A stretch of 9,691 nt of DNA from an uncultured Spongiibacteraceae bacterium (GTDB lineage Bacteria > Pseudomonadota > Gammaproteobacteria > Pseudomonadales > CAMLJR01): positions 1 through 9,691 of the forward strand of contig CAMLJR010000119.1 of assembly GCA_946480345.1 (NCBI GenBank), given 5' to 3'. The translations under genes were made by a program, and so were the position numbers. Shown here piece by piece: positions 1-5,943 of the stretch (position 1 is its first letter; every line of letters begins with the position of its first letter). The notes below the pieces were generated by a model. The model had not been told where the DNA came from, ran no database searches, and saw nothing but the letters and a program-made list of their open reading frames with translations.

Positions 1-136
1 CGTGCCGATCATTGCGCTAACCGCGCATGCGCTGCCGGAATATCAGCAGCGCAGTATCGACGCCGGTATGGATGGCCATTTAAGCAAGCCGATTATTCTC
101 GCGACGCTGGCGCAGACGCTCGAACGTTTTCTTTAA
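1..136 (+). CDS. C-terminal end of a response-regulator receiver domain protein (5' truncated)
   Basis: This is the last 44 codons of a gene that begins outside the window, read in the frame starting at base 2 and ending with TAA at 134-136. The peptide carries the end of a CheY-like receiver domain: a beta-4 strand PIIALTAHA with the conserved Thr-Ala, then the segment AGMDGHLSKPI with the invariant Lys-Pro of beta-5, then a last helix ending ERFL. In this family the lysine and threonine stabilise the phospho-aspartate. The wording ALTAHALPEYQQ...AGMDGHLSKPI is typical of receiver domains at the C-terminus of hybrid sensor kinases, and the protein stops right after the domain, which fits. 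A stand-alone regulator cannot be excluded because the upstream part is missing. The stop overlaps the stop of the convergent lipoprotein gene. Confidence 0.85.
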   Translation, partial: VPIIALTAHALPEYQQRSIDAGMDGHLSKPIILATLAQTLERFL

Positions 137-1266
137 TTATTTCGCCCGGGTTCCGAGGCTTCGGGTACCGAGGAATTTGTGTACGGCGCTACGACAATGC
201 GATCGCCGGTGAACGAACCGATATACAAATGCTCGCCGACCTGACGCGCAATGCTGGTGGTGCCGATCGGCGGACCGGCGTGCTGAAGTGCGATGCGGCT
301 TTCGAGCGTGTTTGGATCGATTTGGTAAATGGCAATTTCACCACTGCAATTGCCACCCGGGGTCTTAGAGCACTCCATCTGATCGGCCATGCCGCCGACA
401 TAACCCGCTACCAGCAAGTTGCCGTTCTTATCCCAACTCAGATTGTCCGGTTGCGACACTCGCACCGAGCCTAACAGTTTGCCTGAGGCGCGTTCGAGTT
501 TGAGCAGCGCTTTGCCGCCTGAACTCGCTGCAAATACTGTATTGCCATCCGCGCTGACTTCGACGCCGTTCGGCAATGCGGTGTGGCTGCCCGCGAGTAC
601 GCGCAACGGATTGTTCGGCGTCCACTCGAAAACGTAACCGGTATCCATGCCGAGCAAACCTTTATACATATCGATGCCCATACCGTTGATCTCGGTTTTC
701 GTGGGATCGAACATCTTGCTCGCGACAAAACCGCCATCGGGTAACAGCGCGAGATCGTTAGCGCCGATATTTGCCGGCAGCGCCGCGCAGCCGTGCCACG
801 CCAGTGCGTAATGGCCTTCGTTATCGATGACTTCAAACATCTCGACGCTTTCGCGCTGACCGTGGTTGATTACGGCGAGCTGCCAGCGTCCGTCGCGCCG
901 CTGTTTCAATGAAATACCGTGCGGTGCGAATTCAGCGCCAGGCATACCGGCGCATTGCGCATCGCCCCACGATTCGTCGCTGCGCGTGGTATTCGGATTC
1001 GGAAACAACACGGTTTTCTGCGCGGTATCGATATTGAATAGCGCGAGATCGCCGGGTTTCTTCTCGATGAAATTACCCATCTGCGAAATCAGCAGCGTTT
1101 TGCCGTCCGGCAATAATTCGAAATCTTCCGGATTGCGGAACTGACAAATCGGCTGCAAGCCATCGACACTGCGGCAATCGGTGATCGGCGGCGATTTTTT
1201 TCCGCAACCGACCAAAGAAGCCACGGCGATTAATCCGATCGTGGAAATCAGCGCTTTTAGTTTCAT
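133..1266 (-). CDS. Paraoxonase/arylesterase-like six-bladed beta-propeller lipoprotein
   Basis: A 377-residue protein that resembles the paraoxonase (PON) calcium-dependent lactonase/arylesterase family more than ordinary SMP-30 proteins. Start: the frame is open to 1332, but the ATG at 1266 has AGGG upstream and opens directly into a lipoprotein signal (MKLK, hydrophobic run, lipobox LVGC, Cys21). The next residue is Gly, so outer-membrane sorting is expected. Compared from memory with human PON1, the positions that hold calcium or line the active site are present: Glu47-Asp48 (NPEDFELLPDG), His116 (PHGIS), His135 (VINHG), Asn170 (NDLALLPDG), Asn233 (PNGVEVSADG) and Asp274-Asn275 (QPDNLSWD). 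A C-terminal GTTSIA...LYIGSF segment matches the closing blade. Likely substrates are lactones or aryl esters, but the sequence does not say which. It lies 49 bases downstream of the holin-like gene, probably in the same transcript. Its stop shares the TTAA at 133-136 with the facing gene. Confidence 0.8.
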   Translation of the reverse strand: MKLKALISTIGLIAVASLVGCGKKSPPITDCRSVDGLQPICQFRNPEDFELLPDGKTLLISQMGNFIEKKPGDLALFNIDTAQKTVLFPNPNTTRSDESWGDAQCAGMPGAEFAPHGISLKQRRDGRWQLAVINHGQRESVEMFEVIDNEGHYALAWHGCAALPANIGANDLALLPDGGFVASKMFDPTKTEINGMGIDMYKGLLGMDTGYVFEWTPNNPLRVLAGSHTALPNGVEVSADGNTVFAASSGGKALLKLERASGKLLGSVRVSQPDNLSWDKNGNLLVAGYVGGMADQMECSKTPGGNCSGEIAIYQIDPNTLESRIALQHAGPPIGTTSIARQVGEHLYIGSFTGDRIVVAPYTNSSVPEASEPGRNN

Positions 1267-1315
1267 CGATGTATCCCTGTTGTTATCGATTATTGGTATT
1301 GAACCGGATCCGGCG

Positions 1316-1708
1316 TTATACCCACCCGCCACCGCTGGGCGGGCGCGCCGAGGGACCGCTGAATAAAAACCAGTTGATCAGGAAGCTGAGCACCGCGATA
1401 AAAATACTTGCGAAAAACGCCGTCCAGAATCCGGATACCGAAAAGCCGCTAACCAGCGCCGACACCAGCATGATCATCAATGCATTGATCACGAGCAGGA
1501 AAAATCCGAGCGTCACAACGGTGAGCGGCAGCGTCAGAATAATTAACAGCGGACGCACGATGGCATTGGCGAATCCGAGTAATAGCGCGGAAATGATCAG
1601 TGCGGAGACATTGGCGAATTTGAGGCCGCTGAACACGTAACTGGCGACCCACAGCGATAGCGATGTGATTGCCCAGTGCAGCAGAAATGGCCAGGGACTT
1701 CCGAACAT
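1316..1708 (-). CDS. Phage holin family 4-like / YvlD-type four-helix membrane protein
   Basis: A 130-residue inner-membrane protein that is almost all hydrophobic. About four membrane segments are visible, near residues 6-27, 34-50, 53-88 (probably two helices) and 95-117, followed by a short polar tail rich in Pro and Gly. The central stretch NAIVRPLLIILTLPLTVVTLG followed by FFLLVINAL is the hallmark of the PF04020 family. That family was named after phage holins, but most members are chromosomal housekeeping-type proteins of unknown role, and no phage genes are nearby. I chose the ATG at 1708 because GGGAG sits 7 bases upstream; the frame is open to 1744, but starting there would place the N-terminus inside the likely promoter. 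It is probably the first gene of a two-gene unit with the PON-like lipoprotein. Confidence 0.85.
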   Translation of the reverse strand: MFGSPWPFLLHWAITSLSLWVASYVFSGLKFANVSALIISALLLGFANAIVRPLLIILTLPLTVVTLGFFLLVINALMIMLVSALVSGFSVSGFWTAFFASIFIAVLSFLINWFLFSGPSARPPSGGGWV

Positions 1709-1739
1709 GATGCAACTCCCGCGAATGACTGATCGCGCC

Positions 1740-1770
1740 ATCATATCAGCGGCGATGCGTTATATTTCAA
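1740..1770 (-). promoter_or_regulatory. Candidate sigma-70 promoter for the holin-like/PON-like pair
   Basis: On the minus strand there is an extended -10 element, TGATATGAT (-10 hexamer at 1740-1745), with a -35-like TTGAAA at 1765-1770. The spacer is 19 bases, longer than the optimum, but an extended -10 tolerates that. Transcription would start near 1733 and leave a leader of about 25 bases before the ATG at 1708. I saw no equally good promoter for the divergent transporter in the same 122-base gap. Confidence 0.4.
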
Positions 1771-1830
1771 GACAGCGCATAGCATTGCACGCCGCAATAG
1801 CTGTCGACCCTACCCCCTGCGAAGGTAACA

Positions 1831-3588
1831 ATGAACGATCTGTCCTCGCCCTCTGCCGATGTGCAGGCACCGCCGCCGTTGCGCCCGCACTTCCTGAAAC
1901 AGATCATTCGGTTGGCGGGTCCGTATTGGAATTCCGACGATAAATGGCGCGTGCGCGGTTATACGCTGGCGTTGTTTTTATTGACGCTGATGCAAGTCGG
2001 GCTGGCGGTGTGGACCAACTATTGGAATCGCGCGTTGTTCGATGCGCTGGAAAACCGGGCGCTCACCGCCTTCGTATTACAGATCGGTACGTTCATCGTC
2101 ATTTTCGTGCTGACGATGCTGGTGACCGCCGTGCATTTGCAGGTAAAGCGTCGCTTGCAGCTCGGTTGGCGCAAATGGTTAAGCGAGCGTTTGATCGGAC
2201 AATGGATGGCCAGCGGACGCCATTATCAGCTCACACTCACCGCCGGCGAACACGACAACCCCGATGGGCGCATCGCCGAAGATATTCATATCGCGACTGA
2301 AACGGCGCTCTCGCTCGGCCACACGCTGGTGTATTCGCTGCTGATCCTGGTCAGCTTCATCGATATTCTGTGGTCGGTATCCGGCGCGGCCAATGTGCCG
2401 GGCACACCGTTTGTCGTGTCGGGTTACATGGTGCTGCTCGCGTTTGCGTATGCCGGCATCGGCACTGTGCTCGGCTGGTCATTGGGCCGTCCGTTGATTA
2501 CGTGGACGAATCGGCTGCAAACGGCGGAGATGAATTTCCGCTTCGGGCTTGCGCGCGCCCGCGAGAACTCTGAATCGATAGCGTTGATGCATGGTGAACG
2601 CAGCGAGCGCGTTCACGCCGCGAAACAATTTCGCGATGTCGAGTGGGGATGGGATCGGCAAACCTTCGCGTATTTGTGGATCGTGTCGTTCTCATCCGGG
2701 TACGGCGCATTGCTGCCGGTATTCCCCGTCTTGGTGGCAGCGCCGCAATACATTGCCGGTGCGATGACGCTCGGCGTGCTGATGCAGGCGGCGCAGGCGT
2801 TTCAAAAATTGACATCCGCGCTGTCGTGGCCGATCGATAATCTGGGCGAAATGGCGCGCTGCCGCGCTTCCGCCGATCGCGTGCTGTCGTTGCACGCCGA
2901 TCTGCTGCAACTCGAAACGCCGTCGCGTCAGCACATTAAGGGGCGGGTGCGTATCGATGAAGGCAAGTCGGCGCTGTTGAAGGTGGATGGCCTGACCATC
3001 GCCAATCCCGACGGGCAAGTGCTGATCGAGAACGTCACGTTTGAATTGCAACGCGGCGAACGTCTGCTGATTGCCGGCGATCCCTTGGTGACGGTGAGCT
3101 TGTTCAAAGTGATGGCCGGGTTGTGGCCATGGGGTTCGGGCGAGGTGCGTCTGCCGCACGGCCAGGATGTGATGTTCATGCCGCAGCGGCCGTTTCTGCC
3201 CGAAGGTCCTCTGCGCGCGGTATTGAGTTATCCGGCGGCTGCCGATTCGTTCACGCACAACGCGATGCATTACGCGCTCGAATGCGCCGGTGTGGCGTGG
3301 CTCGCCAAGCGGCTCGATGAAACGGATACCTGGGATCGCATTTTGCCGCTTCGCGTGCAGCAACGGCTCGCTTTTGCCCGCGCCTTCCTGCAACAACCGC
3401 AGTGGTTATTTATCCAAGAAGCGAGCGATGCCTTAGATAAGAGCGACGAACTCAGCCTGTACGAAACGCTACACCGCGAATTGCCCAATGCCGCACTGCT
3501 TACCGTCAGCTTTCATTCCAGGCTTGAGGGATTGCACACCCGCAAGTTGGTACTGAATAGGCTGCGCGAGGAAAAACGTCCGCTTTAG
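1831..3588 (+). CDS. SbmA/BacA/YddA-type ABC half-transporter with a degenerate nucleotide-binding domain
   Basis: A 585-residue inner-membrane protein with the usual permease-ATPase fusion layout of YddA-like transporters. The start has AAGG about 6 bases before the ATG. Residues 1-340 form the membrane domain with about six segments (near 43-65, 82-104, 160-182, 195-218, 283-305, 308-330). They carry the family marks HDNPDGRIAEDI (141-152) and RARENSESIALMHGE. Residues 370-585 are an ABC domain in outline, with LTIANPDGQVLIENVTF, AGLWPWGSG and an intact Q-loop MPQRPFLPEG (Gln452). The catalytic motifs are lost. Walker A reads GDPLVTVS (416-423), with Val422 where the lysine belongs. The signature is LPLRVQQR instead of LSxGExQR. 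Walker B is LFIQEASDALD, with Gln529 for Asp but Glu530 kept. The H-loop has Phe561 for His. Relatives import peptides, peptide antibiotics or cobalamin-type compounds; this protein probably cannot hydrolyse ATP in the normal way. It stands alone on its strand. Confidence 0.85.
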   Translation: MNDLSSPSADVQAPPPLRPHFLKQIIRLAGPYWNSDDKWRVRGYTLALFLLTLMQVGLAVWTNYWNRALFDALENRALTAFVLQIGTFIVIFVLTMLVTAVHLQVKRRLQLGWRKWLSERLIGQWMASGRHYQLTLTAGEHDNPDGRIAEDIHIATETALSLGHTLVYSLLILVSFIDILWSVSGAANVPGTPFVVSGYMVLLAFAYAGIGTVLGWSLGRPLITWTNRLQTAEMNFRFGLARARENSESIALMHGERSERVHAAKQFRDVEWGWDRQTFAYLWIVSFSSGYGALLPVFPVLVAAPQYIAGAMTLGVLMQAAQAFQKLTSALSWPIDNLGEMARCRASADRVLSLHADLLQLETPSRQHIKGRVRIDEGKSALLKVDGLTIANPDGQVLIENVTFELQRGERLLIAGDPLVTVSLFKVMAGLWPWGSGEVRLPHGQDVMFMPQRPFLPEGPLRAVLSYPAAADSFTHNAMHYALECAGVAWLAKRLDETDTWDRILPLRVQQRLAFARAFLQQPQWLFIQEASDALDKSDELSLYETLHRELPNAALLTVSFHSRLEGLHTRKLVLNRLREEKRPL

Positions 3589-3777
3589 CCCTGCTCATCG
3601 CGCGCATTACGCCGCTTTTCGATTTCGACGCGACCTGTGCGGTATTCAAATCGACAAACGTCGGGCGCATCACAATTCTTATAACGGGACGCTGCAATTA
3701 GTCATTCGTGTTCTAGAGTTCGATCGACTCCTCTTACTTAGCAGCCAACGGATTGTGCATTACCAGGGTGCTAGATC

Positions 3778-4266
3778 GTGCGTAAATCCGCTCTCTTTGC
3801 CGTCGCTTTAATTATCAGTACCGTTTGTTCGACTTCTTTTGCCGCAACCAGAAAATCGACCAGCAGCACGCTGACGTATCAGGGTTCCACCTACACGTTA
3901 TCGAGTACCTCGACTTGCTCCGATGGCACCGCAGCGCTGCGATACAACCGCAAATGGTGGTGCAAAGTCGTCGCGCCGGTGGTTACCGCGCCGACTACGT
4001 ACTCCGCGCAACTGAGCTGGACCGCGCCAAGCACACGCGCCGACGGTACGCCGCTGTCGTTATCGGATCTGGCCGGCTACGAAATTTATTACACCACCGA
4101 CGATCCGGCCGTGAGCCGCACTATTTCGGTTTCCGGCAACACAGCGCTCAATTACACGTTGTCGAACCTGAGCGCGGGCAATTACTACGTCGCGATGGCC
4201 GCGATCGATACGGCGGGCTTGAAAAGTGAGCTGTCGCCAGTGGCTCCGATCAAGGTCGGTCCATAA
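3778..4266 (+). CDS. Small secreted protein with one fibronectin type III domain
   Basis: A 162-residue protein with a Sec signal peptide (RKS, hydrophobic core, cleavage near SFA-A at residue 22 or 23). A short Ser/Thr-rich region follows, with two cysteines (47 and 62) and an RKWWC motif that could be bridged in the periplasm or outside the cell. Residues 75-161 fit a fibronectin type III fold: YSAQLSWTAPS, then LAGYEIYYTTD, a TYTL-like strand and LSAGNYYVAMAAIDTAGLKSELS. Such domains bind proteins or carbohydrates or act as spacers, and no catalytic domain is present. The start is GTG at 3778 with AGGG about 9 bases before it; no in-frame ATG precedes the signal peptide. It is a single-gene unit with 189 bases of mostly featureless sequence upstream and a strong terminator downstream. 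The function is unknown. Confidence 0.75.
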   Translation: MRKSALFAVALIISTVCSTSFAATRKSTSSTLTYQGSTYTLSSTSTCSDGTAALRYNRKWWCKVVAPVVTAPTTYSAQLSWTAPSTRADGTPLSLSDLAGYEIYYTTDDPAVSRTISVSGNTALNYTLSNLSAGNYYVAMAAIDTAGLKSELSPVAPIKVGP

Positions 4267-4280
4267 GACAAAAACTCGAA

Positions 4281-4318
4281 CCAATAAAAAAGGCTCCTTC
4301 GGGAGCCTTTTTTATTGG
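4281..4318. terminator. Bidirectional rho-independent terminator
   Basis: A perfect 17-bp inverted repeat, with arms CCAATAAAAAAGGCTCC and its complement, encloses the stable tetraloop TTCG. The GC-rich core GGCTCC is flanked by A6 on the left and T6 on the right, so an RNA from either strand ends in a GC stem plus a U-run. It begins 15 bases after the FnIII gene stop and lies 33 bases after the glycine-zipper gene stop on the other strand, so it serves both convergent genes. Confidence 0.95.
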
Positions 4319-4351
4319 GGGTGCTTCTTTTATTGATAGTGGCGGCGGCGA

Positions 4352-4684
4352 TCAGCAATTGCCTTTTTTGGCTTGACCGGGAGGGCAGAAATGGCCGCTG
4401 CGGCGACGAGGCTCTTCCTCGTAGTAGCGCCGCGAATCGCGACCGTCGTAGTCGCGATGACGCGTTTCCTCGTGGTCTTTCGTATTAATCGCGGTTCCCG
4501 CTGCCGCGCCGACACCTGCGCCAAGAATGGCACCATCACGGCCACCCACTTCGGCACCCAGCGCGCCACCGACCGCTCCCCCCAACGCCCCGCCGATGGC
4601 GGCATCGGTCGTCAGATCGCCGGCAACAGCGGTCATGGACAACACGGGTAGCGTGGCGATTAATGCAATTCGTAATGCTTTCAT
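4352..4684 (-). CDS. Glycine-zipper periplasmic/outer-membrane protein with CPPGQAKKG tail
   Basis: A 110-residue exported protein. Residues 1-21 are a signal peptide ending TAVA. Residues 29-65 are a glycine zipper (GGALGGAVGGALG ... GAILGAGVGAAAG), able to form two tightly packed helices in a membrane, as in the glycine-zipper 2TM/YMGG families. Residues 69-96 are strongly charged and rich in Arg, Glu, Asp and Tyr. The C-terminus is GHFCPPGQAKKGNC with two cysteines. The CPPGxAKK element recurs in proteobacterial exported proteins, including RcnB-like ones. GAGG lies 7 bases before the ATG. It probably has its own promoter. Proteins of this kind are often linked to envelope stress, but nothing here shows a specific role. 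Confidence 0.8.
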   Translation of the reverse strand: MKALRIALIATLPVLSMTAVAGDLTTDAAIGGALGGAVGGALGAEVGGRDGAILGAGVGAAAGTAINTKDHEETRHRDYDGRDSRRYYEEEPRRRSGHFCPPGQAKKGNC

Positions 4685-4713
4685 GGACGTTCCTCGGAAA
4701 AGTTACGGTTCGA

Positions 4714-4743
4714 ATTATAGAGCCGAGGAGTGAACGCTGCCTG
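4714..4743 (-). promoter_or_regulatory. Promoter of the glycine-zipper gene
   Basis: On the minus strand there is a consensus -10 TATAAT (4714-4719), 18 bases from a weak -35 CAGGCA (4738-4743). A start near 4707 would give a leader of about 22 bases containing the GAGG ribosome-binding site. The -35 is poor and repeats of TGAACGCT overlap it, which suggests that an activator or repressor controls it. Confidence 0.5.
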
Positions 4744-4772
4744 AACGCTCTCGCGCTTCGCGATAGCGTTCA
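4731..4772. repeat. Three copies of TGAACGCT, two of them forming a hairpin between GH5 and the glycine-zipper gene
   Basis: TGAACGCT occurs at 4731-4738 and 4742-4749 in direct orientation, and its complement AGCGTTCA at 4765-4772. The last two are the outer arms of a dyad whose inner arms TCGCG/CGCGA enclose a 3-base loop, with one C/T mismatch between the arms. The hairpin starts 6 bases after the GH5 stop, so it could end or protect that transcript, although no U-run follows. Seen from the glycine-zipper promoter, the copies fall at about -24, -35 and -58, so operator function is equally possible. Confidence 0.6.
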
Positions 4773-4778
4773 CAGTGT

Positions 4779-5891
4779 TTATCCATCGAACCGATTCGGA
4801 AACCAGCCGCGCTCCACGCATTCGCGAAAGCACCATGCCGGCGTTGTCTCAGTTTTGTAATTCCAGAAAAACCAGCCGCGATATTTTTCGAAGGTCAGCA
4901 ATTGCGCGGCCGCGTAACCGCGATAAGCGGTGTTTTCCTGAAACAGGTCCATGCGTTCCAGTGCATGATTGAACGGACCCTGCGCCCATAACGACACCAC
5001 TTTCAAATCGAGGCCGAGGCTCCATTCGCCGCAGTACGTCGGAATGGCGAGTTCATCGATGATCGCATTGGCTTCGTTTTTCCATTCGATCGCGGCTTTC
5101 TGCATATGGCCGTGGATGTCCATGTCGATATCGCTGCGGTCAAAACACTGATAGCGATGGATATCGAACGCGATATTGTCGAATTCCGGATCGTGCAGAA
5201 ATTCGGTGAACTCGCGAAACGAACGAAAGCCATCGTGAAAAACCACCGCGGTATTTTCGGCGCGGCAGTGCTGGCGAATGCGGCGATACGCGGCCCGGTA
5301 ATACGTTTTCAGATAATCGGTGGGTACGTCCCAACGCGGCTCGTTCAGCACCTCGATCGCGTGCAGGCTGGGATGCGAGTGATAGCGCTCGGCCAGCCGT
5401 TCAAGCACCGTGAGCGAATGTTCGAAATATTCCGGCTGCGTATGCCACTCGCACACATCCTTGATCCCGCCGTTGTCGAAACCATTCTGGCAACCGGGGG
5501 CCGCGTGCAGATCGAGCACCACGCGCAGGTTGAATTCCTGCGCCCATGTCATCGCCCGATCGAGCACGTCGATCCCGCCGCTGACAAAGGGATGTTTGTT
5601 CGCGCCATAACTGCGGTGGTAGGGATAATCGCCGCCGAAAATCCAGTGGCCGATCGGAATACGAACCGCATTGATGCCGATGCCGGCCAGCCAGGCGAAA
5701 TCGTGACGCGTGATAAAGGTGTCCCAGTGCGCGCGAAGTTTATCGGCGGCGGCATCACCGAGTTCGGCGCACCAGGTTGTCTCATCGGTCGCCTGCATGC
5801 CTTCGAACATGCTCGGCACCATCCATTTTTCGAGCACCAGCCAACTGCCTAAATTGACGCCGCGCAATTTCATTGCCGAGGTTGCGGTCAT
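4779..5891 (-). CDS. Glycoside hydrolase family 5, exo-beta-1,3-glucanase-like, cytoplasmic
   Basis: A 370-residue (beta/alpha)8 enzyme. Features in order: RGVNLGSWLVLEKW (10-23), HDFAWLAGIGINAVRIPIGHW (63-83), VVLDLHAAPGCQNGFDNGG (124-142), the acid/base glutamate Glu184 in VLNEP, DIHRYQCF with His245 and Tyr247, the nucleophile Glu289 in YCGEWSLG, and FFWNYKTE with Trp343. This set matches the GH5_9-type exo-1,3-glucanases best known from yeasts, and all catalytic residues are present. There is no signal peptide, carbohydrate-binding module or linker, so it should act in the cytoplasm on oligosaccharides or glycosides. The start is the ATG with AAGGAG 5 bases upstream. It follows exodeoxyribonuclease III by 52 bases and may be cotranscribed, with no obvious functional link. 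The exact substrate is uncertain: beta-1,3-glucan oligomers, or a beta-glucoside. Confidence 0.85.
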   Translation of the reverse strand: MTATSAMKLRGVNLGSWLVLEKWMVPSMFEGMQATDETTWCAELGDAAADKLRAHWDTFITRHDFAWLAGIGINAVRIPIGHWIFGGDYPYHRSYGANKHPFVSGGIDVLDRAMTWAQEFNLRVVLDLHAAPGCQNGFDNGGIKDVCEWHTQPEYFEHSLTVLERLAERYHSHPSLHAIEVLNEPRWDVPTDYLKTYYRAAYRRIRQHCRAENTAVVFHDGFRSFREFTEFLHDPEFDNIAFDIHRYQCFDRSDIDMDIHGHMQKAAIEWKNEANAIIDELAIPTYCGEWSLGLDLKVVSLWAQGPFNHALERMDLFQENTAYRGYAAAQLLTFEKYRGWFFWNYKTETTPAWCFRECVERGWFPNRFDG

Positions 5892-5907
5892 GCGGACTCC
5901 TTAGTAG

Positions 5908-5938
5908 TTGAAATACAGCGTGGTATTTGAAATACAGC
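5908..5938. repeat. Direct repeat TTGAAATACAGC x2 between xthA and the GH5 gene
   Basis: The 12-base word TTGAAATACAGC occurs at 5908-5919 and 5927-5938, a period of 19 bases. The first copy also forms a small dyad AAATAC-6-GTATTT (5911-5928). The repeat fills most of the 52-base gap just upstream of the GH5 ribosome-binding site. It may be a regulator site for GH5 or a recent tandem duplication. Confidence 0.6.
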
Positions 5939-5943
5939 CTGAG

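Noticed and set aside
1267..1332. 22-codon N-terminal extension of the PON-like lipoprotein
   Set aside because: The extension would hide the lipoprotein signal peptide and overlap the holin-like gene. The ATG at 1266 has a ribosome-binding site.
1325..1343. CCCGCC/GGCGGG stem-loop considered as a terminator after the holin-like gene
   Set aside because: It lies inside the coding end (PPSGGG codons), is not followed by a U-run, and would cut the gene off from the lipoprotein gene it appears to be cotranscribed with.
1316..1708. Prophage lysis gene (holin)
   Set aside because: The family name suggests phage, but there is no endolysin, spanin, integrase or structural gene nearby, and PF04020 proteins are common on ordinary chromosomes.
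2692..3396. 234-codon open frame on the minus strand inside the ABC transporter gene
   Set aside because: It is rich in His, Arg and Gln with no domain or ribosome-binding site, and it is antisense to a clear transporter frame. I also considered whether it explains the decayed NBD motifs through overlapping coding, but nothing in it looks like a real protein.
3589..3777. Promoter or small RNA in the gap before the FnIII gene
   Set aside because: TATAAC at 3680-3685 resembles a -10, but the nearest -35-like word (TCGACA at 3651) is 23 bases away. No stable hairpin with a U-run was found, so the gap holds nothing I can support.
5106..5852. 248-codon open frame on the plus strand
   Set aside because: It lies wholly antisense to the GH5 gene, whose catalytic motifs are complete. 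The opposite-strand frame has no recognisable domain and is a GC-rich codon-bias shadow.
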